Assembly (NCBI RefSeq): GCF_005889725.1
Contig: NZ_VCKX01000023.1
Location: 1-64,000, forward strand
Source: Nonomuraea zeae
GTDB taxonomy: Bacteria; Actinomycetota; Actinomycetes; Streptosporangiales; Streptosporangiaceae
Reading direction: 5' to 3'
DNA length: 64,000 bases
This document shows positions 8,766-16,984 of this stretch, piece after piece. Below the pieces are notes generated by a model. The model was not told where the DNA came from. It searched no databases and was given only the letters and a program-made list of their open reading frames with translations. A program made the translations under genes and the position numbers. Position 1 is the first letter of the stretch, and the number at the start of each line of letters is the position of its first letter.

Positions 8766-10379
8766 ATGAAACGCGTTCGGCTCCAGCGCGATCTGCCGGT
8801 GCGGATGCCCGACGGCGTGACGCTGCTGGCCGACCACTACGCACCGCCCGGCGGCGAGCCGGCCCCCGTCGTCCTGATGCGCTCGCCGTACGGCCGGCGC
8901 GGCCTGCTCGGCTGGGTCTTCGGCCGGGGCTTCGCCCGGCAGGGCTTCCACGTCGTGATCCAGAGCTGCCGCGGCGGCTTCGGCTCCGGCGGCCTGCTCG
9001 ACCCGCTCGGCGACGAGCACGACGACGGGCTGGCCACCGTCGCCTGGCTGCGCGAGCAGCCGTGGTACGGCGGCTCGTTCGCCATGTTCGGGCCCTCCTA
9101 CCTCGGCTACACGCAGTGGGCGATCGCGCCCTACGCCGGTCCCGAGCTGAAGGCGATGGCCACGCAGATCACCGCCTCGCAATTCAGGGACGCGGCCTAC
9201 GTGGGCGGCGCGTTCGCGCTGGAGTCGGCGCTGAGCTGGACCACGCTCACCGACGGCATGTCCCGCCGCTTCGGCGGCACCTCGGTGCTGACCGCGCCCA
9301 GGCTCACCCGCCGCGCGGTCCTGTCGGGCCGCCCGGTGGCCGAGCTCGACCGGGCCTCGGCGGGCCGGCAGCTGCGCTTCTACCAGGACCTGCTCGCGCA
9401 CCACGCCGACCCGGCCGTCCCGTACTGGATCAAGCGCGACTTCTCGCCGAAGGTGGGCGAGGTCGAGGCGGCGGTGACCATGCTGGGCGGCTGGTACGAC
9501 GTGTTCCTGCCGTGGCAGCTCAAGGACTACACGGCGATGCGGGCGGCGGGGCGGCGGCCGTACCTGACGATCGGGCCGTGGTACCACGTGGACAGCCGGC
9601 ACGGCCGGCCCTCGATGGCCGAGGCGACGGCCTGGTTCCGCGCGCACCTGCTCGGCGACTTCTCCAGGCTGCGGCCCGACCCCGTGCGGCTCTACGTGAC
9701 CGGGGCGGAGGAGTGGCGCGACTACCCCGACTGGCCGGTGCCCGGCACCCGGGAGCAGCGCTGGCACCTGCAGCGCGGGTTCGGGCTCGGCACCGGGCCG
9801 CCGGAGGAGGACGGGCCCGACCGCTTCCGCTACCACCCCGCCCATCCGACGCCGGTGATCGGCGGTCCCGTGCTGCTCGGCGACTCCAGGCCGCGGGACC
9901 AGCGGCGGCTGGAGCAGCGCCGCGACGTGCTGGTCTACAGCTCGGCCGCGCTGGAGTCGCCGGTGGAGGCGATCGGGCCCGTGCGGGCGGAGCTGTTCGT
10001 GCGGTCGAGCACGCCGCACGTGGACGTGGTGGTGCGGGTGTGCGACGTGCGGCCGGACGGACGCTCGCTGAACGTGTGCGAGGGCGTGCGCCGGCTCGGG
10101 CCGCCCGCCGCGGAAGCGGCGCGCCAGGCGGGCAAGGGTGCGTGTGACGGCGTCCGCCGGGTGGAGGTGGATCTGTGGCCGATGGGCCACAGGTTCCGGC
10201 GCGGCCACCGGATCAGGGTGCACGTGGCCGCCGGGGCGTACCCGACGATCGCCCGCAACCCGGGCACCGGCGATCCGCTCGGCTCGCCCGGCGCGATGGT
10301 GCCCGCCGACGTCGAGGTGTTCCACTCCCCCGCCCGGCCCTCCGCCGTGGTGCTGCCGCTGTGCGCGCCGCGCGGCTGA
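8766..10379 (+). CDS. CocE/NonD family alpha/beta hydrolase
   Basis: A 537-residue serine hydrolase of the X-Pro dipeptidyl-peptidase/cocaine esterase family. The triad is visible: Ser111 in GPSYLG, Asp245 in GGWYD and His274 in GPWYH, at spacings close to those of CocE, followed by the C-terminal jelly-roll domain (about 330-530). ATG 8766 begins at MKRVRLQRDLPVRMPDG, the usual family start; the frame upstream has no domain content. The 3' end overlaps the following WYL regulator by 19 bases. The natural substrate, an ester or an acyl-peptide, is unknown. Confidence 0.92.
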   Translation: MKRVRLQRDLPVRMPDGVTLLADHYAPPGGEPAPVVLMRSPYGRRGLLGWVFGRGFARQGFHVVIQSCRGGFGSGGLLDPLGDEHDDGLATVAWLREQPWYGGSFAMFGPSYLGYTQWAIAPYAGPELKAMATQITASQFRDAAYVGGAFALESALSWTTLTDGMSRRFGGTSVLTAPRLTRRAVLSGRPVAELDRASAGRQLRFYQDLLAHHADPAVPYWIKRDFSPKVGEVEAAVTMLGGWYDVFLPWQLKDYTAMRAAGRRPYLTIGPWYHVDSRHGRPSMAEATAWFRAHLLGDFSRLRPDPVRLYVTGAEEWRDYPDWPVPGTREQRWHLQRGFGLGTGPPEEDGPDRFRYHPAHPTPVIGGPVLLGDSRPRDQRRLEQRRDVLVYSSAALESPVEAIGPVRAELFVRSSTPHVDVVVRVCDVRPDGRSLNVCEGVRRLGPPAAEAARQAGKGACDGVRRVEVDLWPMGHRFRRGHRIRVHVAAGAYPTIARNPGTGDPLGSPGAMVPADVEVFHSPARPSAVVLPLCAPRG

Positions 10380-11302
10380 TGTCCCTGGTCCTGCTGCTGC
10401 AGGGCCGGGGCGGGATGACGGCGGCGGAGCTGGCCAGGGAGCTGGAGGTCTCCGAGCGCACGGTGCACCGCGACGTGCTGGCGCTGGCGGAGGCGGGCGT
10501 GCCCGTCTACGCCGATCGCGGGCGGGGCGGCGGATACCGGCTGCTCGACGGCTACCGCACGCGGCTGACGGGGCTGGACCGGGCCGAGGCCGAGGCGCTG
10601 TTCCTGTCGGGGGTGCCGGCCGCGCTGCGGGAGATGGGGCTGGAGGAGGTGGCGGCGACGGCCCGGCTGAAGGCCGCCGCCGCGCTCTCCCCCGGCCTGC
10701 GCGACGCGCCGTCGGTCGCGGCGCAGCGCTTCCATCTGGACGCGCCGGGCTGGTTCGCCGGCGGCGACCCGCCGCCCGCCGCGCTCGCGCCGCTGGCCAG
10801 GGCCGTCTGGAACGACCTGCGCGTCCAGGCCGTCTACAAGGACAGCACGCGGACGCTGGAGCCCTACGGGCTGGTGCTCAAGGCGGGCGCCTGGTATCTG
10901 GCGGCCCGGCTCGGGACCCGGTTCCTGATCTTCCGGGTGCACCGCTTCGGCGAGGTCACCGTGCTCGCGCAGTCCTTCGACCGGGACCAGGACTTCGACC
11001 TGGCCGCCTTCTGGAGCGAGCAGTCGGCGGCGTTCACCCGCTCGCTGCTGCGCGAGGTGATCACGCTGCGGCTCAGCGAGCGCGGCCTGCGGATGCTGCG
11101 GCACATCGCCGACCCGGCCGCGCTGGACGACGCGCTCGCCTCGCTCCAGCCCGGCGGGGTCGTGCGGCTCGCGGTGGAGTCGGTGGAGGTGGCCTTCTCC
11201 CAGGTGCTGCGGTTCGGGCCGGAGGCCGAGGTGCTCGAACCGCCACGGCTGCGGGCCCTGGTCGCCGAGGCCGCCGCCCGCATGTCCCGGTTGTACGAGT
11301 GA
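10361..11302 (+). CDS. WYL-domain helix-turn-helix regulator (YafY type)
   Basis: A 313-residue regulator with an N-terminal winged helix (GRGGMTAAELARELEVSERT, about residues 17-36 and on) and a WYL domain at about 150-220 (LEPYGLVLKAGAWYLAA), followed by a WCX-like C-terminus. The GTG at 10361 was chosen because it restores the family N-terminus (MRAARLMSLVLLLQ); the next ATG at 10379 would remove the first helix turn. It overlaps the hydrolase gene by 19 bases and is therefore co-transcribed with it. The last codons and the stop are duplicated downstream (see the repeat at 11283-11353). Confidence 0.92.
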   Translation: MRAARLMSLVLLLQGRGGMTAAELARELEVSERTVHRDVLALAEAGVPVYADRGRGGGYRLLDGYRTRLTGLDRAEAEALFLSGVPAALREMGLEEVAATARLKAAAALSPGLRDAPSVAAQRFHLDAPGWFAGGDPPPAALAPLARAVWNDLRVQAVYKDSTRTLEPYGLVLKAGAWYLAARLGTRFLIFRVHRFGEVTVLAQSFDRDQDFDLAAFWSEQSAAFTRSLLREVITLRLSERGLRMLRHIADPAALDDALASLQPGGVVRLAVESVEVAFSQVLRFGPEAEVLEPPRLRALVAEAAARMSRLYE

Positions 11303-11353
11303 GCCGGTCTGCTCGTGAGAGCCGTTGTCCCGGTTGCACGGGTGAGCCGGTCT
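11283..11353. repeat. 28-bp direct repeat spanning the WYL gene stop codon
   Basis: Copy 1 (11283-11310) contains the final codons and TGA stop of the WYL gene, and copy 2 (11326-11353) is 26/28 identical with an offset of 43 bases. The second copy reaches the 3' end of the convergent SDR gene. It looks like a segmental duplication of a gene tail. Confidence 0.85.
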
Positions 11354-12242
11354 ACCGGTAGGCCTCCCAGCCGGTGTCCCTGCCGTTCTCGCCGACCTCG
11401 GTGAGGTAGCGCCACACCTGCGGGCGGCTGCCGTCCACGTCGGTGAGCCCGTACGCCTCGGCCACCTCGCCGCTGTCGACCGACCGGCCCGACCAGCGGC
11501 TCCGGTCCGGGTCCTGGGCGATGGCGGCGACGCCGCGGCCGACGTAGGCGGGGGTCTCGGAGACCATCCACGCGCTGTCGGCCTTGGCCTCCCGCCAGTT
11601 CTCCTCGGTGACGCCGAAGTTGTCCAGCATGGCCTCCGAGCGCAGGAACCCGGGCGTGATCGCCACGGCCGTGCCGCCGTACGGGCGCAGCTCGTTCGAC
11701 CAGGCGAAGGCCAGCCGGTTCACCGACATCTTGGCCAGGTCGTAGTAGACGTTCTCCCGGTAGCGGGTCTCGTTGTAGGCCCAGGTGCCGTCGGTGACCT
11801 CCACGACCAGCCCGCCCTCGTGCTCGATCAGCAGCGGGAGCAGGTGGCGGCTGGTGATGATGTGGGTGTCGATCGCCAGCCTGAGCAGCCGCAGCCCCTT
11901 GTCCATGTCGTGCTTCCAGACGGGCGTGTCCCACTCCCACAGGTGGTCGCCGCCCCAGATGTCGTTGACCAGCACGTCGAGCCGGCCCTGCTCGCGGCGT
12001 ACGCGTCCGGCCAGGTCCGCGACCGCGGCCGGGTCCAGGTGGTCGGCCCGGACCGCGATGCCCGTGCCGCCGGCCGCCGTGACCAGCTCCGCCGTCTCCT
12101 CGATGGTCTCCGGCCGGTTCATCTCCGAGCGGCTCTCCCTCGTGCTCCTGCCCGTGCAGTAGACCGTCGCGCCGGCCGCGCCCAGCGCGACCGCGATGCC
12201 GCGTCCCGTTCCGCGGGTCGCCCCCGCCACCAAAGCAATCAT
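11352..12242 (-). CDS. Short-chain dehydrogenase/reductase, atypical
   Basis: A 296-residue SDR-fold oxidoreductase. It starts MIALVAGATRGTGRGIA (the Gly-rich NAD(P) motif), but the usual NNAG is replaced by NDIWGGD, while the YxxxK pair is kept in YYDLAK. Such SDRs with an NDIWGG loop form an actinobacterial subgroup of unknown substrate. The start at 12242 is preferred because it begins directly at the Rossmann strand; an ATG at 12281 would add 13 polar residues. It is divergent from the VOC gene and shares a 77-base intergenic region with it. Confidence 0.88.
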   Translation of the reverse strand: MIALVAGATRGTGRGIAVALGAAGATVYCTGRSTRESRSEMNRPETIEETAELVTAAGGTGIAVRADHLDPAAVADLAGRVRREQGRLDVLVNDIWGGDHLWEWDTPVWKHDMDKGLRLLRLAIDTHIITSRHLLPLLIEHEGGLVVEVTDGTWAYNETRYRENVYYDLAKMSVNRLAFAWSNELRPYGGTAVAITPGFLRSEAMLDNFGVTEENWREAKADSAWMVSETPAYVGRGVAAIAQDPDRSRWSGRSVDSGEVAEAYGLTDVDGSRPQVWRYLTEVGENGRDTGWEAYR

Positions 12243-12319
12243 GCGGCGATCGTGTCGCGAATACCCGACACCTGTTGTCATGTTTTTACCCGAAACCCTG
12301 TGATAAGTAGGGAGTTACT

Positions 12320-12868
12320 ATGAACAGCGAATTCGAGCTCCGCGGGGTCAACCACGTCGCGCTGGTCTGCTCGGACATGAAGCAGACCGTCGACTTCTAC
12401 TCCGGCGTGCTGGGCATGCCGCTGATCAAGACGATCGAGCTGCCCATGGGCTGGGGCCAGCACTTCTTCTTCGACTGCGGCGGCGGCAACGCGCTGGCCT
12501 TCTTCTGGTTCCCCGACGCGCCGGACGGCGTGCCCGGGGTGTCGGCGCCGAAGAACCTGCCGGACCGCGGCGAGCTGCTCTCGGCCGTCGGTTCGATGAA
12601 CCACATCGCCTTCGACGTGCCGCCGGAGAAGATCGAGGAGTACCGCGACCGGCTCGTGGCCAAGGGCATCGACGTGGGCGTGCTGCTCAACCACGACGAC
12701 AGCGAGTTCGGCGTGGCGTCGGAGCTGCACGACGGCGTGTTCGTCAGGTCCATCTACTTCAAGGACCCCGACGGCGTGCTGGTCGAGTTCGCCGCGTGGA
12801 CGCGCCAGGTCGGGCAGCCCGGCGACGTGCGGCACGAGCCCAAGACCGCGGCCGACCGGACCGTCTGA
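12320..12868 (+). CDS. VOC family (glyoxalase/dioxygenase-like) protein
   Basis: A 182-residue vicinal-oxygen-chelate protein with two beta-alpha-beta-beta-beta repeats. The metal-ligand positions are recognisable as His in NHVALV (N-terminal repeat), His in NHIAFDV and Glu in VLVEFAAW. Such proteins act as glyoxalases, ring-cleavage dioxygenases or resistance proteins. The TGA overlaps the ATG of the following gene by one base, so the two proteins are made together. A possible -35 (TTGTCA at 12275) and a GGGAG ribosome site precede it. Confidence 0.9.
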   Translation: MNSEFELRGVNHVALVCSDMKQTVDFYSGVLGMPLIKTIELPMGWGQHFFFDCGGGNALAFFWFPDAPDGVPGVSAPKNLPDRGELLSAVGSMNHIAFDVPPEKIEEYRDRLVAKGIDVGVLLNHDDSEFGVASELHDGVFVRSIYFKDPDGVLVEFAAWTRQVGQPGDVRHEPKTAADRTV

Positions 12869-13485
12869 TGCCGCGGCTGCGGCAGGTCCCGCGCGAGGAG
12901 ATGACCGACCCGGTCGTGCAGTTCTTCTACGACCACCTGTTCGCCGACGGCAGGGAGGGCACCGCCACCGGATCGCCGGGCGACTGGTGGACGGTGTTCG
13001 CGCTCGACCCGAAGATCTTCCGGCACTGCGTCAAGGGCTTCCAGCTCTACCGGGAGTCGGCGCTGGACCCGGTGCTGCGCGAGCTGGCGCAGACCAGGGC
13101 TGGATGGTCGCGGCAGAGCCAGTTCGTGTTCTCGCAGCACTGCAAGCAGCTGCGGGCGCTCGGCGTGCCCGAGGAGAAGGTGCGGGCCGTCGCCTGCTGG
13201 CCGGTCAGCGACCAGTTCGACGAGCTGGAGCGGGCGGTGCTGGCCTACACCGACGCGCTGGTGCTGGACGGCGGCCGGGTGCACGACGAGGTGTTCGCGG
13301 CGCTCTCCGGGCGGCTGCCGGACGAGCAGATCCTGGAGCTGACGTACGTGACATGCCTGTACGAGATGCACGCGACGATGGCGCGGGCGCTGCGGCTGGA
13401 GTTCGACGACCGGCCCGATCCGATCGTGGAGGTGCCGGCGCCCGAGGGGTACGGCACCCGGGACATCGCCGACGAGCTGACCTGA
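12868..13485 (+). CDS. Carboxymuconolactone decarboxylase (CMD/AhpD-like) family protein
   Basis: A 205-residue all-helical CMD-family protein (core about residues 60-175; SQHCKQLRALGVPEEKV and CLYEMHATMARAL). The family includes gamma-carboxymuconolactone decarboxylases and AhpD-type disulfide reductases. The typical CxxC pair is not present, so a peroxidase-linked redox role is less likely than a lyase or hydrolase role. It is translationally coupled to the VOC protein, which points to a joint role in aromatic or reactive-carbonyl metabolism. The ATG at 12868 overlaps the VOC stop. The stop lies inside a 19-bp tandem array. Confidence 0.88.
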   Translation: MPRLRQVPREEMTDPVVQFFYDHLFADGREGTATGSPGDWWTVFALDPKIFRHCVKGFQLYRESALDPVLRELAQTRAGWSRQSQFVFSQHCKQLRALGVPEEKVRAVACWPVSDQFDELERAVLAYTDALVLDGGRVHDEVFAALSGRLPDEQILELTYVTCLYEMHATMARALRLEFDDRPDPIVEVPAPEGYGTRDIADELT

Positions 13486-13548
13486 CCAGTCCGACCGGGC
13501 CTGACCAGTCCGACCGGGCCTGACCAGTCCGACCGGGCCTGACCGGGC
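13482..13548. repeat. 19-bp tandem repeat (3 perfect copies plus a partial) over the CMD stop codon
   Basis: The unit CTGACCAGTCCGACCGGGC occurs perfectly at 13482-13500, 13501-13519 and 13520-13538, and the partial CTGACCGGGC follows to 13548. The first unit carries the TGA stop of the CMD gene. Because 19 is not a multiple of three, the four TGA triplets fall successively in all reading frames. Confidence 0.95.
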
Positions 13549-13800
13549 CTTACTGGCCGGATGACCGTTCGCCGCGGGCTACCGACCATTCGGCGATCCA
13601 GTACTCACCATGGGCCACAGCCGTCGTTAGGGTTTTCTTCGGTATGCGGTCTCACCTGACGGGCAGTCATCTCAACATTTAGGCCAAACCGTAACATTGC
13701 CGACATTGGGTTTAATACCGCCGCAAAGTTACTCTCCCTCCATTGACGAACCGTCAGGGGCCGGTGACAGCCGGCTGCTGATCCATTCATCGGAGGGTCG
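13549..13800 (+). promoter_or_regulatory. Promoter region of the DUF3311-mctP operon
   Basis: This 252-base gap codes for nothing I can support. It contains an AT-rich stretch (13640-13735) with TTGCCG, TTTAATAC and TTACTC boxes, and a perfect dyad TGACG-AAC-CGTCA at 13744-13756 that could bind a regulator. GGAGG at 13792-13796 is the ribosome-binding site of the DUF3311 gene. I cannot assign one promoter with certainty. Confidence 0.5.
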
Positions 13801-14010
13801 ATGACTACCGGGGAACCCGGGCAGCCACGCACCGACCGCAGCCCCTGGAACTGGCTGCTGGTCCTGCCTATCGTGCTGCCGTTGCTGACGTTCCTGTTCA
13901 ACGCCGACGAGCCGCGCCTGCTGGGCTTCCCGCTCTTCTACTGGCTGCAGCTCGCCTTCATCGTGGTGGGCGTCGCGTCCACGACCATCGTCTACAGGAT
14001 GACCAAGTGA
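13801..14010 (+). CDS. DUF3311 small membrane protein
   Basis: A 69-residue protein with two transmembrane segments (about 17-36 and 44-65), with an Asp-Glu-Pro loop and FPLFYWLQLAF between and within them. DUF3311 proteins are regularly encoded just before sodium:solute symporters of the MctP type and are thought to be accessory subunits. Here the stop overlaps the symporter start as GTGA at 14007, fitting a 1:1 complex. GGAGG is spaced correctly before the ATG. Confidence 0.93.
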   Translation: MTTGEPGQPRTDRSPWNWLLVLPIVLPLLTFLFNADEPRLLGFPLFYWLQLAFIVVGVASTTIVYRMTK

Positions 14011-15614
14011 GCGCTCACACGACCGAGCTGGTCGTCTTCATCCTGCTGTTCGCCCTGGTCAGCGGCATGGGCTTCGTGGCCGCCCGCTGGCGGAGGCCCA
14101 CCGACCTGGCCAGCCTCAACGAGTGGGGTCTGGGCGGGCGCAGCTTCGGCTCGTGGATCACCTGGTTCCTGGTCGGCGGCGACCTCTACACCGCCTACAC
14201 GTTCGTCGCGGTGCCCGCGCTGGTCTTCAGCTCCGGCGCGCTGGGCTTCTACGCGCTGCCGTACACCGTGGTGGTCTATCCGCTGGTGTTCCTGGTGCTG
14301 GCCCGGATGTGGTCGGTGTCGCACGTGCACGGGTTCGTCACGCCCGCCGACTTCGTCCGGGCCCGGTTCGGGTCGCCGACGCTGGCGCTGGTGATCGCGA
14401 TCACCGGGCTGGTGGCGACGATGCCGTACATCGCCCTGCAGCTCGTCGGCATCGAGGCGGTGCTGAAGTCGATGGGCATCACCGGGCACCTGCCGATCAT
14501 CATCGCGTTCGCGATCCTGGCGGCGTACACCTACCAGTCGGGGCTGCGGGCGCCCGCGCTGATCGCGTTCGTGAAGGACGCGCTCATCTACATCGTGATC
14601 CTCGCGGCCGTCATCTACATCCCGGCCAAGCTGGGCGGCTGGGGCTCGATCTTCGACGCGGCCAAGGCCAAGTTCGACGCCACGCCGGCGCCGAACGACG
14701 GCATCATTCTCAACGCCAACAACCAGCTGCAGTACATCACGCTGGCCTTCGGCTCGGCGCTGGCGCTGTTCCTCTACCCGCACAGCCTCACCGGCGTGCT
14801 GGCCTCCAAGAACCGCAACGTCATCAAGCGGAACATGTCGGCGCTGCCCGCCTACAGCTTCGTGCTCGGCCTGATCGCGCTGCTCGGCTTCATGGCCATC
14901 GCGGCGGGCACCAAGCCGGTCACGATGAACGGCAAGGCCGATACGAACACGGTCGTGCCGATGCTGTTCGACCAGATGTTCCCCGACTGGTTCACCGGTG
15001 TCGCGTACGCGGCCATCGGCATCGGCGCGCTCGTGCCGGCGGCGATCATGTCGATCGCGGCGGCGAACCTGTTCACCCGCAACATCTACCGCGAGTACTT
15101 CAACAAGAACGCCACCGACGCCCAGGAGGCCAGGGTCTCCAAGGTGACGTCGCTGGTCGTCAAGGTGGGCGCGGTGCTGTGCATCCTGCTGCTCGACCCG
15201 CAGTTCTCGATCGACCTGCAGCTCATCGGCGGCGTGATCATCCTGCAGACGCTGCCGTCGGTGGCGCTCGGCCTGTACACGCGCTGGTTCCACAAGGGCG
15301 GCCTGATCGCCGGCTGGGCGACCGGTCTGGCGGCGGGCATGTGGATGCTGTACCTGATCCCGAACCCGGCCAACGGCAAGCTGCACTTCGGCGGCTCGGC
15401 GTTCGGGCTGTCGAACCTCGGCTTCGACACCAAGATGACGATCTACGCCGGGTTCCTGGCGCTGGCCGTCAACCTGATCGTCGCGGTGCTCGGCACGCTG
15501 GCGTTCCGGGCGGCCAAGGTGGCCGACGGGGACGACGCGACCGCTCGTCACGACTACTTCGCCGACGAGGGCGACCCGGACGTCAAGGACCTGGACCTGG
15601 CCGGCTCGCACTGA
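14007..15614 (+). CDS. mctP: Monocarboxylate uptake permease, sodium:solute symporter family (MctP-like)
   Basis: A 535-residue symporter with about thirteen transmembrane helices, similar in layout to MctP of rhizobia and actinobacteria. The SSF features ADFVRARFGSPTLAL and TGLVATMPYIALQL lie at about 110-155. It should import lactate, pyruvate, propionate or alanine with a cation. It is translationally coupled to the DUF3311 protein and closed by a hairpin terminator. Its C-terminal tail is acidic and cytoplasmic (FADEGDPDVKDLDL). The family is clear; the exact substrate is inferred. Confidence 0.9.
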   Translation: MSAHTTELVVFILLFALVSGMGFVAARWRRPTDLASLNEWGLGGRSFGSWITWFLVGGDLYTAYTFVAVPALVFSSGALGFYALPYTVVVYPLVFLVLARMWSVSHVHGFVTPADFVRARFGSPTLALVIAITGLVATMPYIALQLVGIEAVLKSMGITGHLPIIIAFAILAAYTYQSGLRAPALIAFVKDALIYIVILAAVIYIPAKLGGWGSIFDAAKAKFDATPAPNDGIILNANNQLQYITLAFGSALALFLYPHSLTGVLASKNRNVIKRNMSALPAYSFVLGLIALLGFMAIAAGTKPVTMNGKADTNTVVPMLFDQMFPDWFTGVAYAAIGIGALVPAAIMSIAAANLFTRNIYREYFNKNATDAQEARVSKVTSLVVKVGAVLCILLLDPQFSIDLQLIGGVIILQTLPSVALGLYTRWFHKGGLIAGWATGLAAGMWMLYLIPNPANGKLHFGGSAFGLSNLGFDTKMTIYAGFLALAVNLIVAVLGTLAFRAAKVADGDDATARHDYFADEGDPDVKDLDLAGSH

Positions 15615-15630
15615 GCTCCAAGTTCCGGCG

Positions 15631-15663
15631 CGGCCCGCCCTTCCGTGGTGAGAGGGCGGGCCG
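15631..15663. terminator. Bidirectional hairpin between mctP and the DUF6285 gene
   Basis: Perfect 11-bp arms (CGGCCCGCCCT at 15631-15641 and its complement at 15653-15663) with an 11-base loop lie 16 bases after the mctP stop. The convergent DUF6285 gene ends at 15703, so the hairpin could serve both. Confidence 0.8.
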
Positions 15664-15702
15664 TGCCTTCGTTCAGGTCCGCCAGGTCCCGCGCCGGCGG
15701 TC

Positions 15703-16053
15703 TCAGCCGGACGTGAGGTAGCCCGGGTTGGCCACTTCGAGCTTCGCCCGGACGGCCGCCTCCAGGGCCGCCGTGAGCGCGGCGCCGTCCTGGAGGCGGC
15801 CGTCGCGGATCGCCGCGGCCAGCTCGGCGTCGTCCGCCACGCCCAGGTCCGCCAGCCGCCGCGCGTGCTCCGCCGCCTGCGCGGGGCCGAGCTCGATCTC
15901 CCGCTCCACCATGCCGAGCACGTTGATCGCCACCCGGGTGTGGAAGCGCACCCGGCCCTCCACCCCGGGCAGCACGTCGGTCTGGAGGAAGTCGCGGACG
16001 GCGGCCACGAGCTGCGCCGCCGTCGGGACGTCGTGCGGGTCGGTTGTCGTCAT
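15703..16053 (-). CDS. DUF6285 protein, possible LvaB-like phosphotransferase partner
   Basis: A 116-residue helical protein (TAAQLVAAVRDFLQTDVLPG, then RVAINVLGMVEREIELGP) matching the DUF6285 pattern. DUF6285 genes usually stand beside phosphotransferase and acyl-CoA dehydrogenase genes, and both are found here at 16985-19143, though on the other strand with a CPBP gene between. In Pseudomonas putida the small protein LvaB assists the 4-hydroxyacyl-CoA kinase LvaA; an equivalent role is my inference from size and context, not shown by the sequence. It starts with ATG 16053 and is monocistronic. Confidence 0.8.
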   Translation of the reverse strand: MTTTDPHDVPTAAQLVAAVRDFLQTDVLPGVEGRVRFHTRVAINVLGMVEREIELGPAQAAEHARRLADLGVADDAELAAAIRDGRLQDGAALTAALEAAVRAKLEVANPGYLTSG

Positions 16054-16161
16054 ACCATCCTCGCTCTGCTGCCGGTGGCCTCCCCGTGGCGTCTACTGTG
16101 CCATCCGCGACGCCGTGGGGGCTTTATCCGGGTCCGATCATCGAGGAGCTAATCTGCGGCC

Positions 16162-16944
16162 ATGACGACACAGTCTCCTCCCGCGCCGGTCCCGGTGCTC
16201 GGGCCCAGGCTCATCCGGGCCGAGGTCCTCGTCGTGATGTCGGTCTCGCTCGGCGCCAGCGGCCTGGTGGCGTTCGTGCGGCTGATCGGAGCGCTCACGG
16301 CGCCCAAGGAGCTGAAGGGCCAGCAGGCCGTGCTGGTCGGGTCGATGGCGCCGGGGCGGCCCTGGCTGGACCTGACGCTGCAACTCGTCGAGATCGCGAT
16401 CTCGCTGGCGCCGGTCGCGCTGGTGGCGTACCTGATGGTGCGCTCGGGCGAGTCGCTGCGGACGATCGGCGCCGACGCCAGGGAGCCGGGCCGCGACCTG
16501 CTGCGCGGGGCGCTGCTCGCGGCCGCGATCGGCGGCTCCGGGCTGGCCTTCTACCTCGCGGTGTGGGCGGCGGGGGTGAACCTGACCGTCGTCCCCGGCG
16601 CGCTGCCGCAGGTGTGGTGGCAGGTGCCGGTGCTGCTGCTCGCCGCGGCGCAGAACGGCGTGCTGGAGGAGGTCCTCGTCGCCGGATATCTGCTGCACCG
16701 GCTGGGGCAGGCCGGCTGGTCGCCGTGGCGGGCGGTGGTCGTCTCGTCGCTGCTGCGCGGGTCGTACCACCTGTATCAGGGGTTCGGCGGGTTCGTCGGG
16801 AACGTGGTGATGGGGCTGGTGTTCGGGCGGCTGTACCAGCGGTGGGGCCGGACCACGCCGCTGGTGGTGGCGCACACGCTGATCGACTCCGTCGCCTTCG
16901 TCGGGTACGCCTTCCTGCACGGTCGGGTGAGCTGGCTGCCCTGA
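16162..16944 (+). CDS. CPBP family intramembrane metalloprotease
   Basis: A 260-residue membrane protein with about seven helices and an ABI/CPBP core at about 150-250. The first motif reads EEVLVAGYLLHRL, so the paired Glu are kept but the usual Arg of EExxxR is replaced, as in several actinobacterial members. The second motif (LLRGSYHLYQG) keeps the His, and AHTLIDS supplies the third. Family members are prenyl-protein or CAAX-type proteases or act in bacteriocin self-immunity; its role here is unknown. It starts 108 bases from the divergent DUF6285 gene. Confidence 0.87.
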   Translation: MTTQSPPAPVPVLGPRLIRAEVLVVMSVSLGASGLVAFVRLIGALTAPKELKGQQAVLVGSMAPGRPWLDLTLQLVEIAISLAPVALVAYLMVRSGESLRTIGADAREPGRDLLRGALLAAAIGGSGLAFYLAVWAAGVNLTVVPGALPQVWWQVPVLLLAAAQNGVLEEVLVAGYLLHRLGQAGWSPWRAVVVSSLLRGSYHLYQGFGGFVGNVVMGLVFGRLYQRWGRTTPLVVAHTLIDSVAFVGYAFLHGRVSWLP

Positions 16945-16967
16945 AACCGTTGACTGGACAACGGTTT
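16944..16967 (+). promoter_or_regulatory. Operator dyad over the acyl-CoA dehydrogenase promoter
   Basis: Perfect 9-bp arms AAACCGTTG (16944-16952) and CAACGGTTT (16959-16967) are separated by 6 bases. A -35-like TTGACT (16950-16955) lies inside the dyad, and TGAGAT at 16973-16978 could be the -10, which would place the transcript start at or near the ATG (16985), giving a leaderless message. The arrangement fits repression by a TetR-type protein, which I infer. Confidence 0.7.
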
Positions 16968-16984
16968 GGGGTTGAGATCGCTTC

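Noticed and set aside
4-11302. A biosynthetic gene cluster centred on the P450 and SDR genes.
   Set aside because: No scaffold-forming enzyme such as a PKS, NRPS or terpene synthase lies within the window, so a cluster claim is not supported from this side.
13605-13901. A 98-codon leftward frame in the gap before DUF3311.
   Set aside because: It runs antisense into the DUF3311 gene, has no ribosome site and no recognisable domain; the area looks like promoter DNA.
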